Shown: positions 53,000-61,787 of the stretch, in pieces
Layout of the letters: the number at the start of each line of letters is the position of its first letter
Numbering within the stretch: the stretch's first letter is position 1
NCBI RefSeq assembly: GCF_023101145.1
Contig: NZ_CP073714.1
Coordinates: 3,658,001 to 3,722,000 of the forward strand
DNA: 64,000 nt
Direction of reading: 5' to 3'
Source: Paenibacillus pabuli
Lineage (GTDB): Bacteria; Bacillota; Bacilli; Paenibacillales; Paenibacillaceae
The notes under the pieces: generated by a model
The model's input: only the letters and a program-made list of their open reading frames with translations
Told to the model about the DNA's origin: nothing
Databases searched by the model: none
Position numbers and translations under genes: made by a program

Positions 53000-53977
53000 T
53001 TAACGGGTACTGCCCGGAAATTTCTGTTCCTGCAGGTCATTGGCAATGGCAATCATCTCTTCTTCCGAGACGGTTCCAAATAAGCTCATGCTTACAGAAC
53101 CCATCATCCATTGAAAGGTATTATAGGGGGGGCCGAGGTACATAAATGCATCGCTGCCATCAGCCAATTTGACGATACTTGTTTCGCGAAGCATGGGCCC
53201 CTCAATGACCTGACCAGGTGAAACATAGGCATAATCAAACTGAATGACTTCTTCTTTACCATTTTTGCCTTCGCCACTATAACGAACCCTCATTCGTTGA
53301 GATTCATAATAATCTTCCGGATTGACAGGGTTGAGGGTATCCAGCATAAGTTCATATTTAATCTTTGTAAACCGCTTCGGTATGGCTTTTGACAGCAAAA
53401 AGTCACCCTTAAATCCCGAGCGCGCAATATCCTTTGTTACAACAATAGGTTCAAGCAAGTGTGACTCCTCATAGAAGGGGAGTTTAATCTCTCCTTCTTC
53501 GTCGAGTGGTTCATCTCCACTGGAAAAAGTGGGAGCCTCATTGATTCCTCGTTCAGGAGGTGGAGGTGTCTTGGCTGTCGACGGATCAGCGCCTAGTTTG
53601 GTGGTGCGATCCTCGATCACAATGGATTTCATGCCGTTACCCCAGTCCTTAATTGATTGAACAAAGGGAGAAACAGCTTGTGTCCCGGAAGGAAGACTGA
53701 AGATGACGGCGCCGATGGTCACGGATGCAGCCACAATGACTGATAAACGTATGGTGCGCATTCTTTTCTTGCGTACGCCAAGCCGGTCAATTTCCTTTTG
53801 AACTCGGAGCCAGGATTGACGCATGGGTTCGGTGTTGGAGGCAGGGGTGGCAGATACAGCCTGATGGAAGGCTTCGTCAAAAGCCATATCAAATGCGGCA
53901 TCGAAAAAATCGTCTTCCAGCTCTGAATCGAATGAATCAATATGCTTATCGGACTTGCCTTTGCTCAATACTTCCAC
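53000..53977 (-). CDS. Membrane anti-sigma factor-like protein
   Basis: A 325-aa single-span membrane protein. The N-terminal cytoplasmic part (residues 1-75) is acidic at first (SELEDDFFDAAFDMAFDEAFHQAV), then basic; one helix at about 76-95 (IRLSVIVAASVTIGAVIFSL) is followed by a large outside domain with a proline-rich patch (KTPPPPERG) and a C-terminal region like DUF4367-type anti-sigma domains (LADGSDAFMYLG, ANDLQEQKF). There is no zinc-binding HxxxCxxC. The GTG start overlaps the end of the ECF sigma gene by 32 bases, and AAGGA lies just ahead. It probably holds the sigma factor inactive at the membrane. Confidence 0.8.
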   Translation of the reverse strand: MEVLSKGKSDKHIDSFDSELEDDFFDAAFDMAFDEAFHQAVSATPASNTEPMRQSWLRVQKEIDRLGVRKKRMRTIRLSVIVAASVTIGAVIFSLPSGTQAVSPFVQSIKDWGNGMKSIVIEDRTTKLGADPSTAKTPPPPERGINEAPTFSSGDEPLDEEGEIKLPFYEESHLLEPIVVTKDIARSGFKGDFLLSKAIPKRFTKIKYELMLDTLNPVNPEDYYESQRMRVRYSGEGKNGKEEVIQFDYAYVSPGQVIEGPMLRETSIVKLADGSDAFMYLGPPYNTFQWMMGSVSMSLFGTVSEEEMIAIANDLQEQKFPGSTR

Positions 53978-54536
53978 CCCATTCCTTATGTAATTTTTTC
54001 TTGATACTTCCGCGGGCTCTGAACAAACGTTGCTTCACAATTTCTTCGGACGTATCAAGCAGATCAGCCATTTCCCGGTAGGAAAGACCTTCTTTCCAGC
54101 GCAGCTCCACGAGTACACGGTATTCCGGCTTAAGCTGTTCCAGATAGAACTCGATGGACTCCTGCATCATTTGCGTCTCCACCGTGCTCTCCACGGAGGC
54201 TGCCGTCTGATTAATTGTCTCCATATCTATAAAAACACTATCCGTATCCAGTTGGTTACGGTTATTTTTATTTTTTCTCAGATAATTAATGGCGGTATTC
54301 CGTGTGACAACCTTCAGCCATGCTTTCAGTTTGACTTCGTTCTCGAAGATAGGTTTGTTCTTGATGATTTTGATAAAAGCTTCCTGGATAATATCTTCTG
54401 CTGCAGCACGTTCCTTGATGATGTAAACGATGAGACCATGAACCATATTATAGTATTCGTAGTACACTTCTTCTTGAAGCTGGGGGCCCAAATTATGGAA
54501 ATCCGAGGCTAAGAGTAATTGGAGCCGATTGGCCAT
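53946..54536 (-). CDS. ECF-type RNA polymerase sigma factor
   Basis: A 196-aa extracytoplasmic-function sigma factor. Region 2 contains EEVYYEYYNMVHGLIVYIIKERAAAEDIIQEAFIKII and the promoter-melting stretch LKAWLKVVTRNTAINYLRKNK; region 4 (about 135-185) contains LKPEYRVLVELRWKEGLSYREMADLLDTSEEIVKQRLFRARGSIKKKL. AAGGAGAACATC precedes the ATG at 54536. The overlapping downstream gene encodes a membrane protein of anti-sigma type, the standard partner arrangement. The inducing signal is unknown. Confidence 0.93.
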   Translation of the reverse strand: MANRLQLLLASDFHNLGPQLQEEVYYEYYNMVHGLIVYIIKERAAAEDIIQEAFIKIIKNKPIFENEVKLKAWLKVVTRNTAINYLRKNKNNRNQLDTDSVFIDMETINQTAASVESTVETQMMQESIEFYLEQLKPEYRVLVELRWKEGLSYREMADLLDTSEEIVKQRLFRARGSIKKKLHKEWGGSIEQRQVR

Positions 54537-54661
54537 GATGTTCTCCTTTCTGGTGAACAATCCACAAACATTGGTATCATTTCATTTTACAACATTATAT
54601 GGAAGCGATACAATGGGGGGTTAGTCCGACTGAAGCAGAAAAAGTATAGCCAAATATAGAA

Positions 54662-54710
54662 AGAAGCCGCCTCACTAACCACTCAGTCATGGTCAGAAGG
54701 GCAGCCTCTA
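54662..54710 (-). terminator. Probable terminator of the aminopeptidase pair
   Basis: On the minus strand GAGGCTGCCCT pairs with AGGCGGCTTC, extended by an inner ACCA/TGGT helix, then TTTC and T-rich bases. It lies between the aminopeptidase stop and the sigma gene. Confidence 0.6.
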
Positions 54711-54750
54711 TGTGATATTTAATAATCGTAGAATAACAGACACAAATGGC

Positions 54751-55983
54751 TTAGAAAGCCCAGTCGCCGTTCAGGAAGATGGCTTCACGCTCGCCATTCG
54801 CAGTCACGCCATAAATGTTTGTTTCCGGCGATCCCATCATGAAGTCCACGTGAGTAATGCTGGAGTTCATGCCGCGAGCTGCAAGCTCTTCGGTTGACAT
54901 GGTTTTGCCACCATCGATATTGAAGGCATAAGAACTGCCGATCGCGAGGTGACATGAAGCATTCTCATCATATAGCGTTGTGTAATAGAGAATACCGCTT
55001 TCCGAGATGGGAGAATGGAAGGGCACCAAAGCGACTTCGCCGAGATAATGGGAACCTTCATCCATATTGATGAGTCTTTCTAGTGTATCATGACCTTCTT
55101 CAGCATGGAAATCGATGATGCGTCCCTTCTCAAATGTAAGGGAGAAACGATCAATGATACTTCCGCCGTAACTGAGCGGTTTAGTGCTGGACACTTTGCC
55201 GTTCACCCCATATTTGGCTGGCGCTGTGAACACTTCCTCTGTCGGAATGTTGGCGACAAAACGAGTGCCTTGTTCGTTAACACTGCCAGCCTGCGCCCAA
55301 ATGTGACCTTCAGGAAGCTCAACGGTAAGGTCGGTTCCCGATGAGACAAAATGCAGAGCTTTATATTTTTTGCTGTTCAGGGCAACTGCTTTTTGCTCCA
55401 AACGCTCAATATGCTGTTCCCAAGCCGCAACAGGATCATCCAGATCGGCTCTTACAGCGGCAAAAATGGCTTCCCAGAGCTGATTCATCTGCTCGGCAGG
55501 GGGAAGGTCGGGAAATACTTTAGCTGCCCAATCCGGCGAAGGACAGGCTACTCCTGTCCAGCTCATTTTGTCGGCCTGCTGATACTGCCGGTATTTGGAC
55601 AGAGCCTGACCGTATGTACGCTGGTGGGTGGAAATGCGTTCTGGATCGATACCTTTCAGCAGGTCCGGGCTGGATGACAATACCGTCAAGAACGCAGCAT
55701 CATTCGATGCCAGCTCCTCAAGTTCGGCAGCATGCCATTTCGGTGGGTCCTGGAAGGAATCCTCTGGCGCCATTTCGAACCGCAATCGATTGACCGTTTC
55801 GTCCGAGTATTTGACGATGACTTTTTTTGCTCCGGCTTCGTAGCCTTTGCGCACCAGCAATCGCACGAATTCATATGTATCAATCATCGCGCTAATGACG
55901 AAGATTTGCCCGGGCTGAACGTTGGCTCCTACTTTTACGGCCAGTTCAGCGTATCGATCCAGTTTTTGTTCAAAACTCAACAT
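54751..55983 (-). CDS. M29 family aminopeptidase (second copy)
   Basis: A 410-aa cytosolic metallo-aminopeptidase of family M29 (aminopeptidase T/PepS-like), which trims N-terminal residues using a two-metal centre. Conserved parts are LDRYAELAVKVGANVQPGQ, the metal-region SSGTDLTVELPEGHIWAQAG, NIPTEEVFTAP, STKPLSYGGSIID, MDEGSHYLGEVALVP and THVDFMMGSPETNIYG. GGAGG lies about eight bases before the ATG at 55983; a longer frame to 56016 is less likely because that site is then inside the gene. It follows its paralogue by about 85 bases on the same strand. Confidence 0.93.
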   Translation of the reverse strand: MLSFEQKLDRYAELAVKVGANVQPGQIFVISAMIDTYEFVRLLVRKGYEAGAKKVIVKYSDETVNRLRFEMAPEDSFQDPPKWHAAELEELASNDAAFLTVLSSSPDLLKGIDPERISTHQRTYGQALSKYRQYQQADKMSWTGVACPSPDWAAKVFPDLPPAEQMNQLWEAIFAAVRADLDDPVAAWEQHIERLEQKAVALNSKKYKALHFVSSGTDLTVELPEGHIWAQAGSVNEQGTRFVANIPTEEVFTAPAKYGVNGKVSSTKPLSYGGSIIDRFSLTFEKGRIIDFHAEEGHDTLERLINMDEGSHYLGEVALVPFHSPISESGILYYTTLYDENASCHLAIGSSYAFNIDGGKTMSTEELAARGMNSSITHVDFMMGSPETNIYGVTANGEREAIFLNGDWAF

Positions 55984-56068
55984 ATCAAGTTCCTCCATAT
56001 CACATGAATTGCCCACATACGCAGGGAAAGAGAGAGGATAGATCCTCTCTCTCTTTTAATCATTTAAA

Positions 56069-57301
56069 TTAGAAAGCCCAGTTGCCTTGCAGGAAGATTG
56101 GCTCTTCGCTACCTTCGGAAGTGACACCATGAATGTTCATTTCTCCCGATCCAATCATGAAATCCACATGTGTGAGACTGGAGTTCATGCCATGATTGAT
56201 CAATTCTTCCTTGGACATCGTTTTGCCGCCTTCCAGACAGAAGGCATAGGCATTACCGATAGCTAGATGGTTGGATGCATTTTCATCAAAAAGGGTATTG
56301 TAGAACAAAATATTTGTATCGGAAATTGGTGATTGATGTGGAACGAGAGCTACCTCGCCTAGATAATGCGCGCCTTCATCCATCTCAATCAGGCTTTTCA
56401 ATGAATCAAGTCCTTGTTCAGCAGTATAATCGACAATTCGGCCATTCTCGAAAGTCAGGGAGAAACCGTCGATCAGGTTGCCGCCGTAGCTCAGTGGCTT
56501 CGTGCTGCGCACAGTGCCGTTCACTCCGGTTTTGAGGGGAGCTGTGAATACTTCCTCTGTAGGCATATTGGCAACAAAGACATGTCCTTGCTCATTGATG
56601 CTGCCACCAGATACCCACAGATGGCCTTCAGGAAGCTCTATAGTCAGGTCTGTGCCAGGGGCAGTATAGTGAAGCTTTTTGTATTTCTTCTTGTTAAGCA
56701 GATCAGCGCGGGAGTCGAGATTCAGCAAATGCGTTTTCCATTCAGCGACAGCATCCTGCTCACCAATGCGAACGGTTTTGAAGATGACATCCCACAATTT
56801 ATCAATTTGCTGCTCTGCCGGAAGATCAGGGAATACTTTGGCTGCCCATTCTGGTGAAGGAACTGCCACAATGGACCAGCTGAATTTGTCAGCCATTTGA
56901 TATGAACGATATTTCTCCATCGCTTTACCGCGAACTTTCTGACTTGTCACGATCCGCTCCTTAGGAACACCTGCAAGCAGGTCTGGATTTTCTGCAATGA
57001 CATGCAGGATTGCGGCACCTTCTTCTACGAGTTCAGTCATTTCCCCTGCAAACCATTTGGGTTCAATGGAGAAGGATTCCTCTGGTGCTAGATCATAGTG
57101 AAGACGTGTAATAACCTCATCGCTCCAGTTCACTTTGACCAGTTTGGCACCTGTACCGTAAGCGGCTTTGACAATCAGGCGTACAAAATGCGCTGCCGAG
57201 ATTGGTGCGTTCACGACGAGAGTCTGCCCAGGGTGGACATTAACACCGACTTTGACAGCCAGTTCGGCATATTGTTGTAAATTCGTTTCAAAATGGTTCA
57301 T
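56069..57301 (-). CDS. M29 family aminopeptidase (first copy)
   Basis: A 410-aa aminopeptidase, the same length as and clearly paralogous to the next gene. Shared blocks include QYAELAVKVGVNVHPGQ, TAPGTDLTIELPEGHLWVSGG, NMPTEEVFTAP, STKPLSYGGNLIDGFSLTFE, MDEGAHYLGEVALVP and LTHVDFMIGSGEMNIHG, so all metal and substrate motifs are kept. AGGAGG lies ten bases before the ATG. The two genes are probably one transcript. Differences are concentrated in the N-terminal half, which suggests partly different peptide preference rather than decay. Confidence 0.93.
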   Translation of the reverse strand: MNHFETNLQQYAELAVKVGVNVHPGQTLVVNAPISAAHFVRLIVKAAYGTGAKLVKVNWSDEVITRLHYDLAPEESFSIEPKWFAGEMTELVEEGAAILHVIAENPDLLAGVPKERIVTSQKVRGKAMEKYRSYQMADKFSWSIVAVPSPEWAAKVFPDLPAEQQIDKLWDVIFKTVRIGEQDAVAEWKTHLLNLDSRADLLNKKKYKKLHYTAPGTDLTIELPEGHLWVSGGSINEQGHVFVANMPTEEVFTAPLKTGVNGTVRSTKPLSYGGNLIDGFSLTFENGRIVDYTAEQGLDSLKSLIEMDEGAHYLGEVALVPHQSPISDTNILFYNTLFDENASNHLAIGNAYAFCLEGGKTMSKEELINHGMNSSLTHVDFMIGSGEMNIHGVTSEGSEEPIFLQGNWAF

Positions 57302-57511
57302 GCTATTTTTTCCTCCTGTTTGGTATAATGTCGTAGCTGCTTGTTATTATAGTCCTCATTACAGGTATGTAAGGAGTCAGTTTGCTTCCCTTTTTGAACA
57401 AGGTATACGTTGCTACAATATATATTGTACAATTAACCAATAATAATTACCAAACTAGGTTTACCATTAATTGTGGAGACCTGCAACAGATGAGAGATTA
57501 AAGGAGAGAAT

Positions 57512-57781
57512 ATGGTGACTATTGAGATTATTCGTGCGGAGATGCGTCGTGAAGATGAAAAGAATTATGTAGGAAATACGGTTTTTCGTGCAGAAGGCGC
57601 AAAGTCCGTTTATGAAATTACATTCATGAGCAAGAACGGCAAGGATTGGGATTATAGCCTGCACTTTACCGAGCAATCCGGTGATGAAGAAGAGCTGTTG
57701 CGTATGGACGAGCTGTTGGAAAACGATGACGATATGTACAATCAGCTGCTTGATGCTGCACTGGATGCTTATCCTGCGTAA
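57512..57781 (+). CDS. Small acidic protein of unknown function
   Basis: An 89-aa soluble, acidic protein that I do not recognise. It starts VTIEIIRAEMRREDEKNYVGN, continues with a strand-like stretch (AKSVYEITFMSKNGKDWDYSLHF) and ends in a very acidic helix (SGDEEELLRMDELLENDDD). AAAGGAGAG precedes the ATG. It is followed by a terminator, so it is probably a single-gene unit. The fold looks alpha/beta, and no functional motif is visible. Confidence 0.72.
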   Translation: MVTIEIIRAEMRREDEKNYVGNTVFRAEGAKSVYEITFMSKNGKDWDYSLHFTEQSGDEEELLRMDELLENDDDMYNQLLDAALDAYPA

Positions 57782-57828
57782 TGACTTCGATAAGTTCTTG
57801 TTCTATTATGGAATGTAGCTGACTATAC

Positions 57829-57870
57829 TAGACGGTGTATGCCTGAAACAGGGTGTCCACCGTCTATTTT
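57829..57870 (+). terminator. Terminator of the small acidic protein gene
   Basis: TAGACGGTG pairs perfectly with CACCGTCTA; TTTTATT follows. Confidence 0.8.
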
Positions 57871-57964
57871 ATTCGCAATAAGAATAGTTACTCCAGAAAA
57901 GGGAAGTCTATGACAGATGAATGGAACCAGAGAGACAATTCGCCTGAATGGGAGGTAACCGTGA

Positions 57965-58777
57965 ATGGCATCTGACAATCTGATTACAGCAGGAATGACA
58001 GGACTCGAAGAAGTCGCGCACGATATCCTCAGTCTGCGTACACTGTTTGTTAATGTTGTGTTCATCGGGGAGCCTGGAAGCAGGAACTGGGTGCTTGTGG
58101 ACACGGGTATGGCGAGTTTCACTGATCAGATCCTTCATATTGCAGCTGAACGGTTTCCTGGTCCGCCATCTGCGATTATTTTGACTCATGGTCATTTTGA
58201 TCACGTGGGGACTGTCATTGAGCTGGAACAATTCTGGGGTGTTCCGGTGTATGCACATCCGCTGGAGCTGCCCTTTTTAACAGGTTTAAAAGATTATCCC
58301 CCTGCCGACCCTTCCGTAGGTGGCGGGTTAATGGCAAGGTTGTCATTCGCTTATCCCAATGAGGCCATTAATCTGGATGATCGGATATTCAGTCTGCCTG
58401 ACGATCATTCTATTCCAGGTGTTTGCGGATGGGAATGGCTGCATACACCTGGTCACACACCGGGCCATGTGTCGCTATTTCGTGAAGAAGATCGTATCCT
58501 GATTGCAGGAGACGCAATCGTCACCGTGAAACAGGAATCCCTCTGGAGTGTGCTGCTTCAGGACAAACAGTTGAACGGTCCACCTGCATATTTCACGACG
58601 GATTGGCAGGAGGCCCATCGATCGGTTCAACATATTCGAAGACTGGAGCCCGCAGTTGCTGTTACCGGGCACGGACATTCCTTAACGGGAAAAATGCTGA
58701 GAGATTCGCTGGAGCGACTGGATGTTGATTTCGAACAGTCCGCCGTTCCGGATCATGGAAAATATGTGGATAAATAG
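57965..58777 (+). CDS. MBL-fold metallo-hydrolase
   Basis: A 270-aa metallo-beta-lactamase-fold hydrolase. The metal motif THGHFDHVG (H75, H77, D79, H80) is complete, followed by HTPGHTPGHVSLF with the next histidine, the bridging aspartate in ILIAGDAIVT and the final VTGHGHSLTG. The length and arrangement resemble glyoxalase II-like and lactonase-like members, so thioester or lactone hydrolysis is possible; no reaction can be assigned. GGGAGG precedes the ATG. A terminator follows at 58845. Confidence 0.92.
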   Translation: MASDNLITAGMTGLEEVAHDILSLRTLFVNVVFIGEPGSRNWVLVDTGMASFTDQILHIAAERFPGPPSAIILTHGHFDHVGTVIELEQFWGVPVYAHPLELPFLTGLKDYPPADPSVGGGLMARLSFAYPNEAINLDDRIFSLPDDHSIPGVCGWEWLHTPGHTPGHVSLFREEDRILIAGDAIVTVKQESLWSVLLQDKQLNGPPAYFTTDWQEAHRSVQHIRRLEPAVAVTGHGHSLTGKMLRDSLERLDVDFEQSAVPDHGKYVDK

Positions 58778-58844
58778 AGCCGATGCCCTGCATGGGCTCA
58801 TAGAAATCTCGCATGGTTCAATTTCAGCAGCAAAAATGGATGGA

Positions 58845-58877
58845 GGCAGCCACGGAGCTTCGTAGCTGTCTTTTTTG
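58845..58877 (+). terminator. Terminator of the MBL-fold gene
   Basis: GGCAGC-C-ACG pairs with CGT-A-GCTGTC around GAGCTT, followed by six T residues. Confidence 0.82.
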
Positions 58878-58985
58878 TCGTTCAATCATGAATTTGTTCT
58901 CTATCATAGATTGGTATTTTGTACGCGGTCATGATATAGTCGAGCCGTATAATATAACCTTAGTATGCAGGAGGTACATATAACG

Positions 58986-59996
58986 ATGACACAGCAAAAT
59001 GCAGCTTTTGAAGAACAATTTGGAGGTATCCCAGCGGTCTGGCTTCGTTTTAATCAATTTGAAGCGGCTGTCATTCCGAGCGTAGGTGCCAACCTTGTCG
59101 CTTTCCGTGATACAGAGCAGGGCTTCCGTTATTTGCGTGAGCCGGATCAGGAACATATGGATGAGTTTACGGCTGCACCTGCCGTATATGGTATTCCGAT
59201 TCTTTCCCCGCCAAATCGTTATGAGGACGGTCGCTTTCCCTGGAACGGTGAAGTCTACCAATTACCTGTGAACGAACCGGCTACAGGCAATCATTTGCAC
59301 GGATTCCTGCATGAAGCCGAATGGAAGGTTGATGGCTACGGATCTGACGAGCTGGAGAGTTATGTCGTGCTCAGTCAGGAAGTGAAGGAAGGACACGTAT
59401 TCTACAAATACCTGCCCTTCACATTCACAGTGACGCTTCGTTATTCACTGAGTAGTCTTGGACTGCAGCAGCAATTGAATGTCCGCAATAACGGGAAGGA
59501 ACGCATGCCGAATTTGTTCGCATTCCATACAGCCATCAGTGTACCTTTTGCACCGGAAAGCAAAGCATCCGATTACACGGCCAAGATAACGATTGGTCAG
59601 CGTCGTGAGTTGAACGAACGTTCTTTGCCTACGGGACAATTTCAACCGCTTACACCAGAGGAAGAGCAATTAAAAGCTGAAGGCGTTAGTCCGTTTTTTG
59701 CAGCCATGGATAATCATTACACAGCAGAACCGCAGAATGGGCGCAATTATATGGAGCTTACAGATCATCGTACTGGAGACAAGCTTGTATATGATGTAGG
59801 GACGTCGTATAAGCACTGGATGATTTGGAATAACAACATGGCTGGAGGCTTCTTCTGTCCTGAGCCACAGATGAACTTGGTTAACGCACCGAACGTACAA
59901 GGCATTCCCGCTGAAGAAATCGGTCTGATTGGTCTTGAGCCGGGTGAATTATTCGAGCAAACCAGTCGTCTTTATCCGATCAAACCGCAAAAATAA
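58986..59996 (+). CDS. Aldose 1-epimerase-like protein
   Basis: A 336-aa galactose mutarotase-fold protein that would interconvert sugar anomers or act on a related phosphorylated sugar. Family marks are VIPSVGANLVAFRDTE near the start, YGIPILSPPNRYEDGRFPWNG, the first active-site histidine in TGNHLHGFLHEAEW, and the catalytic-glutamate region IGLIGLEPGELFEQTSRL at the end. AGGAGGT lies ten bases before the ATG at 58986. No sugar operon adjoins it, so a housekeeping role is plausible. Confidence 0.9.
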   Translation: MTQQNAAFEEQFGGIPAVWLRFNQFEAAVIPSVGANLVAFRDTEQGFRYLREPDQEHMDEFTAAPAVYGIPILSPPNRYEDGRFPWNGEVYQLPVNEPATGNHLHGFLHEAEWKVDGYGSDELESYVVLSQEVKEGHVFYKYLPFTFTVTLRYSLSSLGLQQQLNVRNNGKERMPNLFAFHTAISVPFAPESKASDYTAKITIGQRRELNERSLPTGQFQPLTPEEEQLKAEGVSPFFAAMDNHYTAEPQNGRNYMELTDHRTGDKLVYDVGTSYKHWMIWNNNMAGGFFCPEPQMNLVNAPNVQGIPAEEIGLIGLEPGELFEQTSRLYPIKPQK

Positions 59997-60219
59997 ATAT
60001 TCAGACGTTTTGCGGTACGCTTACAATTTTGTCGAAAAGGTGAAAACCCGTCTGGCAATCATGTATAATATGACAAGATACACAAGCCTTTGCCCATAAG
60101 AGCATTTTGCATGACTGCCAAGGCTAACTTTGGATTCAACAGATGCAAGATGCCGTGAAGAAAAGAATGTATACGTATTTTTAGAGACCCAAATCATCTT
60201 TTTGGAGGAGGAAAAGCAA

Positions 60220-61608
60220 GTGGAATACCGCATTGAGAGAGATACGTTAGGTGAAATGAAAGTACCAGCCGACAGGCTGTGGGGAGCTCAAACGCAGCGC
60301 AGCAAGGAAAATTTTCCAATTGGTCGCGAGCATATGCCGATGGAAGTTGTGCGTGCACTTGCCATTTTGAAAAAAAGCGCTGCTGCCAGTAACCATAAAT
60401 TAGGTAAATTGTCTGCTGCCAAATCGGATGCTATTGCTTATGCCGCTGATGAAATTATTGCAGGCCGGATTGATGATCATTTCCCACTCGTGGTATGGCA
60501 GACGGGCAGCGGAACACAGTCCAACATGAATGTAAACGAAGTCATTGCCAACCTGGGCAACCAATTGCTTGAACAAAAGGGCAAGGAAGAACGTCTGCAC
60601 CCAAATGATGATGTGAACATGTCCCAAAGCTCCAACGACACATTCCCAACAGCTCTGCATGTTGCAGGTGTGCTTGCTGTTGAAGATCAGCTCTTGCCGG
60701 CAATCGCGGTTCTGAAAGCCACTTTTGCGGACAAATCGGAAAAGTTCAAGGATATCATCAAAATTGGACGTACCCATCTTCAGGATGCAACGCCGATTAC
60801 ACTCGGTCAGGAGATCAGCGGCTGGGAAGCGATGCTTGAGAAGAGTGAACGCATGATTCGGGATAGTGTTCAATATATGAAAGAACTTGCCATTGGTGGT
60901 ACAGCGGTGGGAACCGGAATTAATGCACATCCTGACTTTGGTGATTTTACAGCCAAGGAAATTGGCAAGCATACGGGCAAGGATTTTGTATCCGCACCTA
61001 ACAAATTTCACGCGCTGACAAGTCATGATGAAGTGGTCTATGCTCACGGTGCAGTTAAAGCGCTTGCAGCTGACTTGATGAAAATTGCCAATGATGTTCG
61101 CTGGCTCGCTAGTGGCCCACGCAGTGGTCTGGGAGAGATTCGTATTCCGGAGAACGAACCGGGCAGTTCCATTATGCCGGGTAAAGTGAATCCAACCCAG
61201 AGTGAGGCCATGACCATGGTGGTTACGCAAGTAATGGGCAATGATGCGGCAATCGGCTTCGCGGCAAGTCAGGGTAACTTTGAGTTGAATGTGTTCAAAC
61301 CGGTTATTATCTATAACTTCCTTCAGTCTGTTCAGCTCCTAGCTGACTCCATCGTTGCGTTTAACGATAAATGTGCGGTGGGCATTGAGCCTAACCTCAG
61401 TCAGATTGAACACAATCTGAATAACTCGCTTATGCTGGTGACTGCGCTTAATCCGCATATCGGTTATGAAAATGCAGCCAAAATTGCCAAGCTTGCACAC
61501 AAGGAAGGATTGTCGCTGAAAGAAGCAACGTTGCAGACAGGTCTGCTTACGGAAGAGCAGTTCGATCAGTATGTTGATCCGGCAAAAATGATTGCTCCAA
61601 AAGCCTAA
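60220..61608 (+). CDS. fumC: Fumarate hydratase class II
   Basis: Hydrates fumarate to L-malate in the citric acid cycle; 462 aa, cytosolic, normally tetrameric and iron-free. The start [28 protein letters not shown] is the class II fumarase opening. [16 protein letters not shown], the histidine of [16 protein letters not shown] and the superfamily signature [15 protein letters not shown] are present. The GTG at 60220 lies eight bases after GGAGGAGG; the open frame extends upstream but without a similar site or family similarity. A strong terminator closes the gene. Confidence 0.96.
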   Translation: MEYRIERDTLGEMKVPADRLWGAQTQRSKENFPIGREHMPMEVVRALAILKKSAAASNHKLGKLSAAKSDAIAYAADEIIAGRIDDHFPLVVWQTGSGTQSNMNVNEVIANLGNQLLEQKGKEERLHPNDDVNMSQSSNDTFPTALHVAGVLAVEDQLLPAIAVLKATFADKSEKFKDIIKIGRTHLQDATPITLGQEISGWEAMLEKSERMIRDSVQYMKELAIGGTAVGTGINAHPDFGDFTAKEIGKHTGKDFVSAPNKFHALTSHDEVVYAHGAVKALAADLMKIANDVRWLASGPRSGLGEIRIPENEPGSSIMPGKVNPTQSEAMTMVVTQVMGNDAAIGFAASQGNFELNVFKPVIIYNFLQSVQLLADSIVAFNDKCAVGIEPNLSQIEHNLNNSLMLVTALNPHIGYENAAKIAKLAHKEGLSLKEATLQTGLLTEEQFDQYVDPAKMIAPKA

Positions 61609-61639
61609 TCTGTCATTACCATGCAAACTTCTTTGCAAT

Positions 61640-61673
61640 AAAAAACGACCTGCATTCGCAGGTCGTTTTTTAT
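61640..61673 (+). terminator. Terminator of fumC
   Basis: AAAAAACGACCTGC-ATTC-GCAGGTCGTTTTTT is a perfect 14-bp hairpin with a T-run. Confidence 0.95.
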
Positions 61674-61787
61674 TAGCTCATGAGGCTTGTGAACTAATGC
61701 TTGTCAGTCTATACGTATACATATAAACTACATATGCGACTGCTTTTTAATCGATCGGAATTGTTTATTTCATTGGAGGTTTCTGCG

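Noticed and set aside
60400-61230. 276-codon open frame opposite fumC
   Set aside because: It lies antisense to an unmistakable fumarase and has no family features; it is a by-product of codon bias.
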